Shown: positions 19,944 through 31,558, numbered from the stretch's first letter. The stretch is 64,000 nucleotides of DNA from Antiquaquibacter soli (GCF_030580675.1 NZ_JAUQUB010000001.1:1302001-1366000), one strand, 5' to 3'. Made by a program: numbers and translations. Notes: generated from the sequence alone by a model not told the origin.

Positions 19944-20300
19944 TTACGCCTTATCGTACCAATCGGCGGGCCACGGACCGGCAGCCGCCTCCGGGCCGGT
20001 GATGCGGCGGGCGCGGTCGAGCCGACGCTCACGACGGACGCGGCGGCGCTCCCGTCGAGCACAGCGGCGGGCGTCCTCGCGCGCGCGCGCATCGCTCACC
20101 GCGGCGAGGACGGCGAGCTGCGGCCGCACGAGCTCCGCATCCGCCGCATCCAGGATGGCCCCGCGTTCCGCGAGATCGGCGACATCGCCGAGCAGGCGCA
20201 AGAACTTGCGGAACAGCCACCATGCGAGTGTGGCGAGAACGACCACCAGAACTAGGACGAGCCCCGACCACAGCAGCACCCAGCCCCACCAATCGATCAC
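19944..20300 (-). CDS. Small membrane-anchored protein, function unknown
   Basis: 118 aa from GTG 20300. One strongly hydrophobic helix at about residues 5-30 (WVLLWSGLVLVLVVVLATLA), then an amphipathic stretch (LLGDVADLAERGAILDAA) and an Arg/Glu-rich segment (about 75-100) likely helical. The GTG overlaps the pafC stop (GTGA), so it is co-translated with PafC and followed by tatA. I recognise no family. Confidence 0.78.
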   Translation of the reverse strand: MIDWWGWVLLWSGLVLVLVVVLATLAWWLFRKFLRLLGDVADLAERGAILDAADAELVRPQLAVLAAVSDARAREDARRCARRERRRVRRERRLDRARRITGPEAAAGPWPADWYDKA

Positions 20301-21280
20301 GGTCGGCTCGAGTACCGCGCCGCACCGGCCGCGGCCCACTCGGCCACGACCGCTCGCGCCTCCGGCGGTGCGACCACTGTCGCGACCCCGGACATCCCGG
20401 CCATGAGCCGCTTGAGGCCGTGATAGTGCGAGACCCGGATGCTCGTGCGCACGCGATCTCCCACGTCGGTGCGCTCGGCGCCCTCGGGGATGTAGTCCGC
20501 CAGCAGGGCTACGGCGCCGGCGGCGATGTCGATCGTGACCGTGAGGTCGTCGGCCGAGCCCTCGAACAGGGTGTCCGGAAGGGTGACGTCGGTCGCTCCG
20601 TGGGCGATGGGCTTCTCGGTGATCCGCGGGCTGGAGATGCGGTCGAGGCGGAACGTGCGGACGGCCTCGCGCAAGTGGCACCAGCCCCGGAGGTACCAGT
20701 CGGCGTCGACCGACTCCACGCGCAGCGGATCGACGAGCCGGTGCTCCGACTCCCCTCTGGAGTTGAGGTAGTCGAACTCGAGCTGGACGCCGCGCTCGAC
20801 GGACTCTCGAGCGAGCGCCAGGGTCTCGTCGGACTCCGAGGCCTCCACGGCGACCGGGCTCGGCACCGCCGATGCTCCTCGCGAGAGCTTCGACATGAGC
20901 GTCGCGATCGCGGTGCGGTCGGAGTGCTCTGGCAGCGCCGAGAGGTACTGGAGCCCCGCGATGAGCGCAGCGGCCTCCCGGGCCGAGAACCGCGGGGAGT
21001 CGTCGATCGCCACCATGTTGGTGAGCACGATCTGGTCGTTGTCCTCGAAGTCGTCCCACGCGATATCGAAGAGATCGCCGTGCTGGTACATCGCCGTCTC
21101 TCCGGGGATGCCCGACACGCCGATCAGGCGCACAGCATCCCGGATCTGCTCCGCCGGGACTCCGAAGTGCTCGGCGACCTCGGTGACGCTCACGCGGTCG
21201 TGGTCCATGAGGTAGGGCACGAGAGAGAGCAGGAACGCGAGCTTGTCCTGCGCGCGCTGGGGCTGGGGGCGATCAGCCAT
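20297..21280 (-). CDS. pafC: WYL-domain regulator PafC
   Basis: 327 aa. N-terminal winged-helix segment (KLAFLLSLVPYLMDHDRVSVTEVAEHFG) and a WYL domain (ADWYLRGWCHLREAVRTFRLDRI), then the WCX extension. In mycobacteria PafB and PafC form a heterodimer that activates the LexA-independent DNA-damage response. The start overlaps the pafB end by 8 bases. No pup, dop, pafA or proteasome gene is next to it here. Confidence 0.93.
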   Translation of the reverse strand: MADRPQPQRAQDKLAFLLSLVPYLMDHDRVSVTEVAEHFGVPAEQIRDAVRLIGVSGIPGETAMYQHGDLFDIAWDDFEDNDQIVLTNMVAIDDSPRFSAREAAALIAGLQYLSALPEHSDRTAIATLMSKLSRGASAVPSPVAVEASESDETLALARESVERGVQLEFDYLNSRGESEHRLVDPLRVESVDADWYLRGWCHLREAVRTFRLDRISSPRITEKPIAHGATDVTLPDTLFEGSADDLTVTIDIAAGAVALLADYIPEGAERTDVGDRVRTSIRVSHYHGLKRLMAGMSGVATVVAPPEARAVVAEWAAAGAARYSSRP

Positions 21281-22262
21281 GGTCGGCCGCCGTTCTGTCG
21301 AGTCGCGAGCGGACCGCGTCGCGGAGGGAGGGCGGGGAGAGCACGAGGACCTCCGGCCCAAACGCCGCGAGCTCGTCCGCGAGGATGTTCTCGTCGGTGT
21401 AGTGCAGCTCGAGCGAGTTGTCGTCGACCGATCGGGTTCCACGCCGCTTGCCGAGTCGGGTCGCGGCATCGCTGCCCGGCTCGACTTCGACGACGGCGAG
21501 ACGCTCCTCCCAGACCGCTTCCAGGCCGGCGAGAGCCTCGGCCGAGGGGTCGAGCTCGGGGGCGACGAACGAGCGGGTCGTGGTCTCCACCGGACTCACG
21601 ATGCGACGGAGCAGGAACGTGCGGGTGGTCCCGGACTCCGGCTCGTCCGCGTAGAGGTGCCACCGCCCCTGGTGCTGGACGAGGGCGAGGGGGTTGACGG
21701 TGCGCACGCGGGGCGCCTCCTCACCCGGCTTGAGGTAGGAGAAGCGCACCTGCAGGTGCCGCTCGAGGGCGTCGCTGAGCGGCTCGAAGGCCGCCTCGCG
21801 CACGCGCACCCGGGGGGCGTAGCCGAGCACCGGCTCCGTCGTCGTCACGCCGAGCGAGCGCAGCTTCATGATCGCACGACGGGACTGGCCCGACAGGGAG
21901 CCCTCGCGCCACACCATCGCCGCGAGGTTGAGCAGCGTCGTCTCCTCCGGGGAGAAGCGCACGTCGCTCGGCAGCTGGTAGGCCCCCCGCGGGATGCGGT
22001 ACCGGAGGTTCTGATTGTTGCCCGACTGACCGGGGGCTTCGATCGTCTCCAACGGCACTCCGAGCTCTCGGATGTCGTCCTTGTCGCGCTCGAACTGGCG
22101 CTCGAGGTTGGAGTTGTCGCCGGAGGCCGAGTACTTCTGCCGGTAGCCCTGAACGGTCGACAGTATCTCGGTCTTGGTGAGCCCCGCATCGGTCGCGAGC
22201 AGCGCGAGGACGAGGCTGAACAGCCTCTCCTCGACGGGGATCCTCTGCGATGAACTGGCCAC
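21273..22262 (-). CDS. pafB: WYL-domain regulator PafB
   Basis: 329 aa. N-terminal helix-turn-helix (PVEERLFSLVLALLATDAGLTKTEIL), FERDKDDIRELGVPLE linker, and the WYL core (GRWHLYADEPESGTTRTFLLRRI). Partner of PafC. The start was set at GTG 22262: AGGA lies six bases upstream, inside a TAGGAT hexamer. An in-frame GTG at 22289 is possible. It heads the run pafB-pafC-small membrane protein-tatA-tatC-helY-lnt. Confidence 0.92.
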   Translation of the reverse strand: MASSSQRIPVEERLFSLVLALLATDAGLTKTEILSTVQGYRQKYSASGDNSNLERQFERDKDDIRELGVPLETIEAPGQSGNNQNLRYRIPRGAYQLPSDVRFSPEETTLLNLAAMVWREGSLSGQSRRAIMKLRSLGVTTTEPVLGYAPRVRVREAAFEPLSDALERHLQVRFSYLKPGEEAPRVRTVNPLALVQHQGRWHLYADEPESGTTRTFLLRRIVSPVETTTRSFVAPELDPSAEALAGLEAVWEERLAVVEVEPGSDAATRLGKRRGTRSVDDNSLELHYTDENILADELAAFGPEVLVLSPPSLRDAVRSRLDRTAADHG

Positions 22263-22317
22263 GGTCAATCCTAAAGTGTTGTCTGACACCCGGCCTGTGT
22301 CGTGCTGTCTGGTGGTG

Positions 22318-23223
22318 CTACTCCGCGATGCCGAGCACGTCAATAACGTAGACGAGCGTCGAGTCCCCCGGGGCGACAATGAGCAATTGCGATCCGACCG
22401 GGGCGCCGACAATGGCGTCCTTGACGGCCCCGGTGATCGTCGTGCCGGTCGAGTCGGCGCCGTCGAGCGGGACGATCTTCGGCGAAGCGGTCCACGTCGA
22501 CTCGGTCACTGATGCGGCTCCCCACGCCACCGTGGAGTAGTGGATCACGACGGAGTCGCCGTCCTCGACGACGGTACCGGAACCCCGCTTGAGGAAGTCA
22601 GCGCGGAAGTCGGTGAGCGGGGTGTCGGGGAAGGTGAATCCCGGCTGGCCGTTCGGCGCGAGCACGATCGCGGGCATCCCGTCCTGAGCGATCTGGTCGG
22701 CCCCGTTGGCCCGACCGAGGAAGGCGTCGGTGACGTCGGTGACGACGACGAGCGTGGCATCCGGGGCGATGCTGCCGCCGATGCCCTCCTCGCCGAAGAG
22801 CTGCTGGTTGGTGCCGGTCATGACGACGCGCGAGCCCACCTCGGCGCACGCGAGGGCGTCCGCGAACGGGAGCACGAAGTCGGTCGAGCTCGCGAGCAGG
22901 GGAACGGCAACGAGCGGGGAATCGCCGCCGAGGGCCTCCCCGGTCTCACCGTCGTAGACGCTCACGGTGCCGTACGCGATGCCGCCGGGCGGGACATCCT
23001 TGCCGTCTCCCTCGCGGATCTGCGCGGTCTCCGCCTTCGTCGACACGAGCGGCGTCGGGAACTCGGCGGCGGGGTCCTTGCCGAAGCTGCCTTCGGCCGT
23101 CACGAGCGCGGCGTTGCCGCTCGGCCCGCAGTCGGCGAACGTCGACGGGCTCGACGCGCACGCCGACAGGGAAACGAGCACACCGGCGGACACGACGATG
23201 CTGGCGAGCTTGCGCACTGACAC
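22318..23223 (-). CDS. FKBP-type peptidyl-prolyl isomerase lipoprotein
   Basis: 301 aa. A signal peptide ends in a lipobox LSAC with Cys22, so the mature protein is lipid-anchored outside the cell. Two FKBP-like halves follow; the C-terminal one (DSVVIHYSTVAWG...ESTW, GAVKDAIVGAPVGSQLLIVAP, LVYVIDVLGI) is the clearer. It would assist folding of exported proteins. GTG 23223 has AAGGAG four bases upstream; GTG 23217 would give ten. Between the tRNA methyltransferase and pafB. Confidence 0.9.
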   Translation of the reverse strand: MSVRKLASIVVSAGVLVSLSACASSPSTFADCGPSGNAALVTAEGSFGKDPAAEFPTPLVSTKAETAQIREGDGKDVPPGGIAYGTVSVYDGETGEALGGDSPLVAVPLLASSTDFVLPFADALACAEVGSRVVMTGTNQQLFGEEGIGGSIAPDATLVVVTDVTDAFLGRANGADQIAQDGMPAIVLAPNGQPGFTFPDTPLTDFRADFLKRGSGTVVEDGDSVVIHYSTVAWGAASVTESTWTASPKIVPLDGADSTGTTITGAVKDAIVGAPVGSQLLIVAPGDSTLVYVIDVLGIAE

Positions 23224-23272
23224 GGTTCTCCTTGAGGGGTTCGGCGCGGTGGGGTTCGGCACCGCAAACACT

Positions 23273-25905
<2,633 letters not shown>

Positions 25906-25912
25906 TCCTTCG

Positions 25913-26764
25913 CTACAGCGGGTTCAGGATGCCGAGCGACAGCAGCACGAGGAGCGTCGCCCCGAGCAGGATCCGGTAGATCACGAACGGCAGGAACGAC
26001 CGCTTCTCGATGTAGCGCATCAGGAAGGCGATGACCGCGTAGCCCACGACGAACGCGACCACGGTCGCGACGCCGGTCTCGGCGTAGCCGTAGGCGCCCT
26101 CGGGTTCGCCGAAGCTGTGCACGAGCTCGTAGAGACCGCTGCCGAACACCGCCGGGATGGCGAGCAGGAAGCCGTAGCGCGCAGCGGCGGGTCGCGTGTA
26201 GCCGAGCGCCCGACCCGCGGTCATCGTCGCGCCGGAGCGGGAGACGCCGGGGATGAGCGCGAGCATCTGCGCCACGCCGATGATGACGCCGTCGCGGTAG
26301 CTCAGGTCGAGGATCGACTTCTCGCGCTTCGCGAGCAGGTCGACGACTCCGAGGATGATGCCGAAGACGATGAGTACGATCGCGACGAGCCACAGGGACC
26401 GGAAGACCGAGCGGATGTAGTCCTGCGCGAAGTAGCCGACGAGCACGATCGGGATTGTGCCGATGATGATCAACCAGCCGAGGCGCACGTCGGGGTGCGA
26501 CCGGTCGATGACCTCGGCGTGGGCCCCCTTCTGCCCACCGAACTGCTGGAACCACCGCGTGATGATGCGCACGATGTCCCGGCGGAAGTACAGCAGGACC
26601 GCGAGCTCGGTGCCGAGCTGGGTGATCGCGGTGAAGGTCGCCCCCGGGTCCTGCGCGGAGGGCAGGAACTCGCCCGCGATGCGCAGGTGCGCGCTGGAGG
26701 AGATCGGCAGGAACTCCGTGAGGCCCTGGATGAGGCCGAGGATGATCGCCTCGATGAAGCCCAT
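25913..26764 (-). CDS. uppP: Undecaprenyl-diphosphate phosphatase
   Basis: 283 aa, about eight membrane helices. Both active-site signatures are present: [14 protein letters not shown] (14-27) and PGVSRSGAT (172-180). It recycles undecaprenyl diphosphate for peptidoglycan and other wall polymers and its overproduction gives bacitracin resistance in other bacteria. ATG 26764, 12 bases after the M20 gene on the same strand. It converges with the PAC2 gene. Confidence 0.96.
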   Translation of the reverse strand: MGFIEAIILGLIQGLTEFLPISSSAHLRIAGEFLPSAQDPGATFTAITQLGTELAVLLYFRRDIVRIITRWFQQFGGQKGAHAEVIDRSHPDVRLGWLIIIGTIPIVLVGYFAQDYIRSVFRSLWLVAIVLIVFGIILGVVDLLAKREKSILDLSYRDGVIIGVAQMLALIPGVSRSGATMTAGRALGYTRPAAARYGFLLAIPAVFGSGLYELVHSFGEPEGAYGYAETGVATVVAFVVGYAVIAFLMRYIEKRSFLPFVIYRILLGATLLVLLSLGILNPL

Positions 26765-26776
26765 GGAACGGATCTC

Positions 26777-28081
26777 CTAGTAGGTCAGCAGCAGGTCGGT
26801 CAGAACCCGCCTGCCAAAGACTAGTGCGTCGAGCGGGACCCGCTCGTCCACCCCGTGGAACATCGCGGGGAAGTCGAGCTCGGGCGGGAGCTGCAGGGGC
26901 GCGAAGCCGTAGCCGCGGATGCCGAGCTTCGCGAGCGCCTTGTTGTCGGTGCCCCCCGACAGGAGGTAGGGCAGCACCGGGGCGCCCGGGTCGTGGACTC
27001 CGAGCGCGGAGACCATCGCGTCGACGAGGGGGCCGTCGAACGTGTTCTCCAGGCCGATGTCCCGGTGCAGCACGACGATCTCGATGTCGTCGCCGACGAG
27101 GCCGCGGATCTCCTCGAGAACCGCATCCTCGTCTCCGGCGAGCGTGCGGATGTCGACGAGCGCCTCCGCGGTATCCGGGATGACGTTGTGCTTGTAGCCG
27201 GCCTTCAGCAGCGTCGGGTTGCTCGTCGTCCGCAGTGTCGCCTGGATGAACCCCGCCGCCGTCCCCGTCGACAGCACGAGCTCGTCCGGACCCACTCGCT
27301 CGGGGTCGACGCCCATGATCCGCGCGAGCTCCCCCAGGAGCTGCTCGGTCGTCGCCGTGAGCTGAACCGGCCACTCCCGGGAGCCGATCGCGGCGATCGC
27401 GTGAGCGAGCTTCGTGACGGCGTTGTCGCGGATGACGCGGCTGCCGTGAGCGGCGGTGCCGCGAGCCACGAGCTTGATCCAGACGAGGGCCTTCTCCCCC
27501 GTCTGCAGCAGGTAGGAGCGCCGTCCGTTCAGGTGAACCGAGTAGCCGCCGACCTCGCTGATGGCCTCGATAGCCCCCTCGAAGAGGTCGGGGCGGTGAT
27601 CGACGACGTAGTGCGAGCCGAACACTCCCCCGTTCTCCTCGTCGGAGAAGAACGCGACGACCAGGTCGCGCTCGGGCTGCCGACCGCTCCCGAGGATGTC
27701 CTGCAGCGCGGCGACGATCATCGCGTCCATGTTCTTCATGTCGACGGCGCCGCGCCCCCACAGCATCCCGTCCCGAACGGTGCCCCCGAACGGGTCCACC
27801 GTCCAGTTCGTCGGGTCGGCCGGGACGACGTCGGTGTGGCCGTGCACGACGAGCGCCGGCTTGGACGGGTTGCGACCCGGTACGCGCGCGAGAACGCTCG
27901 TGCGACCGGTCGCGGCATCCACGTATTCCGTCGTCAGGCCGAGGTCCTCGAGGAGCGCGCCCAAGTACTCGGCGGCGTCGGTCTCGCCATTCGAGCGCCC
28001 CTCGCCGTAGTTCGTGGTATCGAAGCGGATGAGCTCCTGGGCGATTCGGGCGGTCGAGTCCAACTCGTCACGGGGTGGCAT
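26777..28081 (-). CDS. M20/M25/M40-family metallo-hydrolase
   Basis: 434 aa. Metal-site motifs of M20 peptidases are present: HGHTDVVP (80-87), GRGAVDMK with Asp114, SDEENGG with Glu148 and Glu149, and a late His. A dimerisation domain separates the two halves. Dipeptidase, ArgE-like and acetyl-amino-acid hydrolases all share this pattern; the substrate is open. ATG 28081 lies six bases after a TAGCGT hexamer. Confidence 0.9.
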   Translation of the reverse strand: MPPRDELDSTARIAQELIRFDTTNYGEGRSNGETDAAEYLGALLEDLGLTTEYVDAATGRTSVLARVPGRNPSKPALVVHGHTDVVPADPTNWTVDPFGGTVRDGMLWGRGAVDMKNMDAMIVAALQDILGSGRQPERDLVVAFFSDEENGGVFGSHYVVDHRPDLFEGAIEAISEVGGYSVHLNGRRSYLLQTGEKALVWIKLVARGTAAHGSRVIRDNAVTKLAHAIAAIGSREWPVQLTATTEQLLGELARIMGVDPERVGPDELVLSTGTAAGFIQATLRTTSNPTLLKAGYKHNVIPDTAEALVDIRTLAGDEDAVLEEIRGLVGDDIEIVVLHRDIGLENTFDGPLVDAMVSALGVHDPGAPVLPYLLSGGTDNKALAKLGIRGYGFAPLQLPPELDFPAMFHGVDERVPLDALVFGRRVLTDLLLTY

Positions 28082-28093
28082 TCGACCACGCTA
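28082..28093 (-). promoter_or_regulatory. Predicted -10 element of the M20 gene, leaderless spacing
   Basis: TAGCGT on the minus strand (28088-28093), six bases, ATG 28081. Confidence 0.45.
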
Positions 28094-28145
28094 TCAGCGT
28101 GCTATTCTCTTTCTTCGGTAGTCCTGATGAAGGACGATCCACTGC

Positions 28146-28230
28146 GCGCGGATGGCGGAATTGGCAGACGCGCTAGCTTGAGGTGCTAGTGCCCGTATAG
28201 GGCGTGGGGGTTCAAGTCCCCCTTCGCGCA
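28146..28230 (+). tRNA. tRNA-Leu (anticodon GAG)
   Basis: An 85-base class II tRNA. The acceptor arm pairs GCGCGGA (28146-28152) with TTCGCGC (28223-28229, one G-T pair) and the discriminator base is A. The anticodon loop TTGAGGT sits on stem CTAGC/GCTAG and reads GAG, so it decodes CTC/CTT. The long variable arm (TGCCCGTATAGGGCG) is typical of leucine tRNAs, and the T-arm is GGGGG-TTCAAGT-CCCCC. CCA is not encoded. Confidence 0.96.
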
Positions 28231-28239
28231 CACACGACT

Positions 28240-28270
28240 GAAGGCGTCACCCTAGGGTGGCGCCTTCCGT
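28240..28270 (+). terminator. Strong hairpin after tRNA-Leu
   Basis: GAAGGCGTCACCC (28240-28252) pairs with GGGTGGCGCCTTC (28255-28267) with one T-G pair, giving up to 13 bp; the innermost pairs must open to leave a loop CTAG. CGTCGTTT follows. It ends ten bases after the tRNA and could also serve the convergent endonuclease-family gene. Confidence 0.75.
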
Positions 28271-28316
28271 CGTTTCGCGATCCAGGACGGACCGCTGGAG
28301 GCCTCGGGTCGCCGCC

Positions 28317-29018
28317 CTACTCTTTCCCCGCGCGCTTGTAGTCGGGGTCGCCGTAGGAGGCGGTCACGAGGATCGGGATGTGGTCGCTCGACCCGCGGGC
28401 GAGCGTCTCGACGCTCTCGATCGTGAAGCCCTGCGACGTCACGAAGTCGAAGTGTCCGCGGAAGAACTTGTACGCCGTGTACGTCCTCCGGTCGCTCAGC
28501 GAGAGGTCGTACCCCGTCTTCGCGACGCGCTCGCCGAGGTCGTCCTTGAACAGCGGGTAGTTGTAGTCGCCCACCATGATGATGGGTGCGCCGGAGCCGA
28601 GCTGCTGGAGGAGCTCGTGCGCCGCCGTGATCTGCTCGCGTCGGAGCGAGTTGAGCGCCGTCAGGGGGGCCGCGTGGAATGACGCGAGCACGAGCTCGTG
28701 ACCGCTCTCGCGGTCGACGAGGCGGGAGCCGACGAGTCGCTCGGGCGTCGGCGAGAAGATGAGGTCGTGGAGCGACTTCTTCAGCTGGTAGGAGCGGGTC
28801 TCGAGGTGCTCGTAGCGCTCCTTGCGGTAGTAGACCGCCAGACCCAGGCGGTTGTTCTGGGTCGACCCCGCCAGGTGGAGCCCGCCGATCTCCGTCGGCA
28901 GGTCGCTCGAGAACGCCTCTTGCAAGCAAATCGCATCGAGATCCGCCGTCTCGGAGAGAGCGGCGAGCTCGCCGATCGCGCGGTGCTTTCGGAGGTTGTA
29001 ACTGATGACCCGGATCAC
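28317..29018 (-). CDS. Endonuclease/exonuclease/phosphatase-family protein
   Basis: 233 aa. The EEP motifs are present: SYNLRKH with the Asn, CLQE with the Glu, GDYNYPL with Asp and Asn, and the terminal SDHIPI with the Asp-His pair, so a Mg-dependent phosphodiesterase or phosphatase is expected. No signal peptide is seen. Substrate (DNA, phosphoinositide-like or other) cannot be told. Start GTG 29018. Confidence 0.87.
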   Translation of the reverse strand: MIRVISYNLRKHRAIGELAALSETADLDAICLQEAFSSDLPTEIGGLHLAGSTQNNRLGLAVYYRKERYEHLETRSYQLKKSLHDLIFSPTPERLVGSRLVDRESGHELVLASFHAAPLTALNSLRREQITAAHELLQQLGSGAPIIMVGDYNYPLFKDDLGERVAKTGYDLSLSDRRTYTAYKFFRGHFDFVTSQGFTIESVETLARGSSDHIPILVTASYGDPDYKRAGKE

Positions 29019-29055
29019 TGAACCGATTCTCTCTTCTCGAAACGAAGACTCCAGC

Positions 29056-30324
29056 CTAAGTCTCCGGATGGGTGTTCGGTGCGGAGCGCCCGCGGGATAG
29101 GAAACGGTAGGCGACCCCGATCACGAGCACGGCGGCCCCGACCGCGATCGAGCCCCACGGGAGCGTCGCGACGAGCGCGAGGCACCCGGCCCCACCCGTG
29201 ACCGCGAGCACGCGCGGGAAGCGACGCTGGACGGACGGCTGGGTGAGCGCGGCCGCGTTCGCGACGAGGTAGTAGACGAGGACCCCGAACGAGGAGAAGC
29301 CGATCGCCCCGCGCAGATCCACAACCGCGATGACGGCGCACACCACGACCGCCAGCACGATCTCGGCGCGGTGCGGCACCGAGTATCTCGGATGCACCGC
29401 CGCCAACCAGCGCGGCAGGTCCCCCTCGCGCGCCATCGCCAGCGTCGTCCTGCCGATCCCGGCGATGAGCGCGAGCAGCGCCCCGAGCGAGGCGGCGGCG
29501 GCCCCGAGCCGCACGACGGGACCCGCCCAGCCCCACCCCGCGGCCTCGACGGCGTCCTCGAGCGGGGTCGCGCTCGCCGCGGTGCCGGCCGAGCCGAGCA
29601 TCCCGAGCACCGCGACGGCAACGGCGGCGTAGACCACGACCGCGAGCCCGAGAGCGAGGACGACGGCGCGCGGGATCGTCCGGGCCGGGTCGACGACCTC
29701 CTCCCCGAGCGTCGCGACGCGCGCGTAGCCGGCGAACGCGAAGAACAGCAGTCCGGCCGACTGCAGGATGCCGTACGGTCCGCTCGCGACGAGGTCGAGC
29801 GGTGCGGACAGCGCAGGCAACCCCGACGCCGCCCCGGCTGCCACGACGCCGGCGAGGACCACGAGCACGATGGCGACGAGGATCCGGGTGGCGAGGGCGG
29901 TTCGCGTGATGCCGAGAAGATTGACTCCTGCGAGACCGAGGACAGCGACGATCGCGACAGGCCGCTCCCAGCCCGCCGGAGCCGCATAGGCGGCGAACGT
30001 CATGGCCATCGCGGCGCAGCTCGCCGTCTTTCCGATGACGAACCCCCACCCCGCGAGAAATCCCCACCACGGACCGAGCCGCTCTCGACCGTAGACGTAC
30101 GCGCCCCCGGCGACGGGGTAGACCGCCGCGAGCTGCGCGGTAGAGGTGGCATTGCCGAGGGCGACGACCGCGGCGATCGCGAGACCGATGAGCAGTCCGT
30201 TGCCCGCGGCTTGCGCAGCGGGCGAGAACGCGGCGAAGACCCCCGCGCCGATCATCGAACCCAATCCGATGAGGGTCGCGTCCGTGAGACCCAGGCGTCG
30301 GCTCAGAGCGGGCGGGGAGGTCAC
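29056..30324 (-). CDS. APC-family amino acid permease
   Basis: 422 aa with about 12 membrane helices. The first helix holds the APC substrate loop IGLGSMIGAGVFAAF, and FAFAGYARVATLGEEVVDPARTIPRA follows at helix 6 and beyond. Transport of an amino acid or amine by proton symport is expected; substrate unknown. GTG 30324 lies six bases after TAGGGT. Confidence 0.88.
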   Translation of the reverse strand: MTSPPALSRRLGLTDATLIGLGSMIGAGVFAAFSPAAQAAGNGLLIGLAIAAVVALGNATSTAQLAAVYPVAGGAYVYGRERLGPWWGFLAGWGFVIGKTASCAAMAMTFAAYAAPAGWERPVAIVAVLGLAGVNLLGITRTALATRILVAIVLVVLAGVVAAGAASGLPALSAPLDLVASGPYGILQSAGLLFFAFAGYARVATLGEEVVDPARTIPRAVVLALGLAVVVYAAVAVAVLGMLGSAGTAASATPLEDAVEAAGWGWAGPVVRLGAAAASLGALLALIAGIGRTTLAMAREGDLPRWLAAVHPRYSVPHRAEIVLAVVVCAVIAVVDLRGAIGFSSFGVLVYYLVANAAALTQPSVQRRFPRVLAVTGGAGCLALVATLPWGSIAVGAAVLVIGVAYRFLSRGRSAPNTHPET

Positions 30325-30336
30325 ACGCGCACCCTA
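30325..30336 (-). promoter_or_regulatory. Predicted -10 element of the APC permease gene, leaderless spacing
   Basis: TAGGGT on the minus strand (30331-30336), six bases, GTG 30324. Confidence 0.45.
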
Positions 30337-30384
30337 CCCGGTGCGGGCGAACCGTTGGTGAACGGCCCGACCCGCTGTCGCCCT

Positions 30385-30404
30385 CCCCCGTTCGGGGGTA
30401 GCGT
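30385..30404 (+). promoter_or_regulatory. Inverted repeat and -10-like hexamer before the 50-aa gene
   Basis: CCCCCG (30385-30390) and CGGGGG (30393-30398) form a perfect inverted repeat, directly followed by TAGCGT (30399-30404). The layout suggests a promoter with an adjacent protein site, or a hairpin ending transcripts from upstream. Confidence 0.35.
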
Positions 30405-30429
30405 GGATCGCAAACCCGGAGGAGGAACC

Positions 30430-30582
30430 ATGAGCGACACGACAGCCCCGGTCCCGGAGCGCAGCACGCGCGACGCCTCGCACCACCCCCGCCACCGCCG
30501 CGACGACGTGCCGGTCGACGGCGTCCGAGAGCCGGACATCACGGAGTTCGGGGAGAATCCCGACACCGAGCTCGCCAGCTGA
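30430..30582 (+). CDS. Small hydrophilic protein of unknown function (50 aa)
   Basis: 50 aa, MSDTTAPVPERS..., with no hydrophobic segment and many Arg, His, Asp and Pro residues, so probably disordered. The case for a real gene is a strong purine-rich ribosome site GGAGGAGGAACC directly before ATG 30430 and its own upstream TAGCGT. The C-terminal DITEFGENPDTELAS segment looks conserved in kind, but I cannot name a family. Confidence 0.65.
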   Translation: MSDTTAPVPERSTRDASHHPRHRRDDVPVDGVREPDITEFGENPDTELAS

Positions 30583-30597
30583 GGCGAGGCGCGGTCG

Positions 30598-31509
30598 CTA
30601 GACGAATCGGATGCTCGACGCGAGCCTCGTGCGCACGTCGAAGAGCTCGTTCCCGCCGATGGGGGCCGCGCCGGCGATCCCGCCACGAAGGAGGGTCCCG
30701 AGAACGGATCGACGGACCGCGACGACGGCGGCGCCCCGCACCGAGCCGAGGGAGGCGATCGGCTCGTCGAGCGAGTCATCCGGAAGCACGACGACGAGTC
30801 CGGTGACCTTCACCCGCGCCTGACGCGAGAGAGCCTTCGCGCGCGCGGCGAGGTCGTGCACCGGGCGCTCATGACCGACCGCCTCGCCGATGAGCTCCCC
30901 GCGGCGCACCCGTACCGGTCCGCCGAAGTCCTCCGAGAGCAGGGCCCACAGACCCGTCGGGCCCAGCACGACGTGGTCGAGCTTGTCCTCGGGGTGGCCC
31001 GTCGCCACGTCGTGCCAGATGGTGAATCCGATGCCGAGGCCGCCGAGGATGCGAGCCGTCGCCTCCTCGGCGAGAGCGTCGGCGAGGGTGCGACGGATCT
31101 CCCGCGGTGCCGAGCGCACGAGTGCCGGATCGTAGGGGTCGTCGATGTCGACGCCCCGGCCGACCCACTCCCGCAACTGCTCGAGGTAGCGCTCGCGCCG
31201 CCAGCCGCCCGGATGCCCGTACGATCGTGCGCGCGGGCGGGTGTCCTGGCGCGGAGCAGTGGGGTTGGCGGTATAGACGGGGTGCCCCTCGGTGCCGGAG
31301 CGACCGGCGTCGTAGGCGGCGCGGTCCTCGACGGTGCCCACTCGCTCCCACGCGAGCTGCACCGCCGTGAAGCGCGCGGGATCGCCCCCGGTGTCCGGGT
31401 GGGTCTCCCGCAGCGCCTTCCGGAAGGCCCGCCGCAGCTCCTCCTGGGACGCGGATGCCGCGACCCCGAGCACCTCGTAGGGGCTCGAGTTCAGCGGGCT
31501 CTCGGGCAT
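30598..31509 (-). CDS. DnaJ-domain protein fused to a NERD (nuclease-related) domain
   Basis: 303 aa. Residues about 9-70 form a J domain with the HPD motif at 37-39, the part that stimulates DnaK ATPase. After a linker, residues about 145-250 show a NERD-like pattern (ALAEEATARILGGL, KLDHVVLGPTGLWALLSED). There is no G/F region, zinc domain or client-binding domain, so it is not a general DnaJ. Combination suggests a chaperone-recruiting protein acting on nucleic acid, which is inference. ATG 31509 is six bases from TATCCT. Confidence 0.82.
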   Translation of the reverse strand: MPESPLNSSPYEVLGVAASASQEELRRAFRKALRETHPDTGGDPARFTAVQLAWERVGTVEDRAAYDAGRSGTEGHPVYTANPTAPRQDTRPRARSYGHPGGWRRERYLEQLREWVGRGVDIDDPYDPALVRSAPREIRRTLADALAEEATARILGGLGIGFTIWHDVATGHPEDKLDHVVLGPTGLWALLSEDFGGPVRVRRGELIGEAVGHERPVHDLAARAKALSRQARVKVTGLVVVLPDDSLDEPIASLGSVRGAAVVAVRRSVLGTLLRGGIAGAAPIGGNELFDVRTRLASSIRFV

Positions 31510-31521
31510 CGGCTCAGGATA
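31510..31521 (-). promoter_or_regulatory. Predicted -10 element of the DnaJ-NERD gene, leaderless spacing
   Basis: TATCCT on the minus strand (31516-31521), six bases, ATG 31509. Confidence 0.45.
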
Positions 31522-31558
31522 CCCAATTCGTGCTGAGCCATTCTCCAGCCTGGGGACG

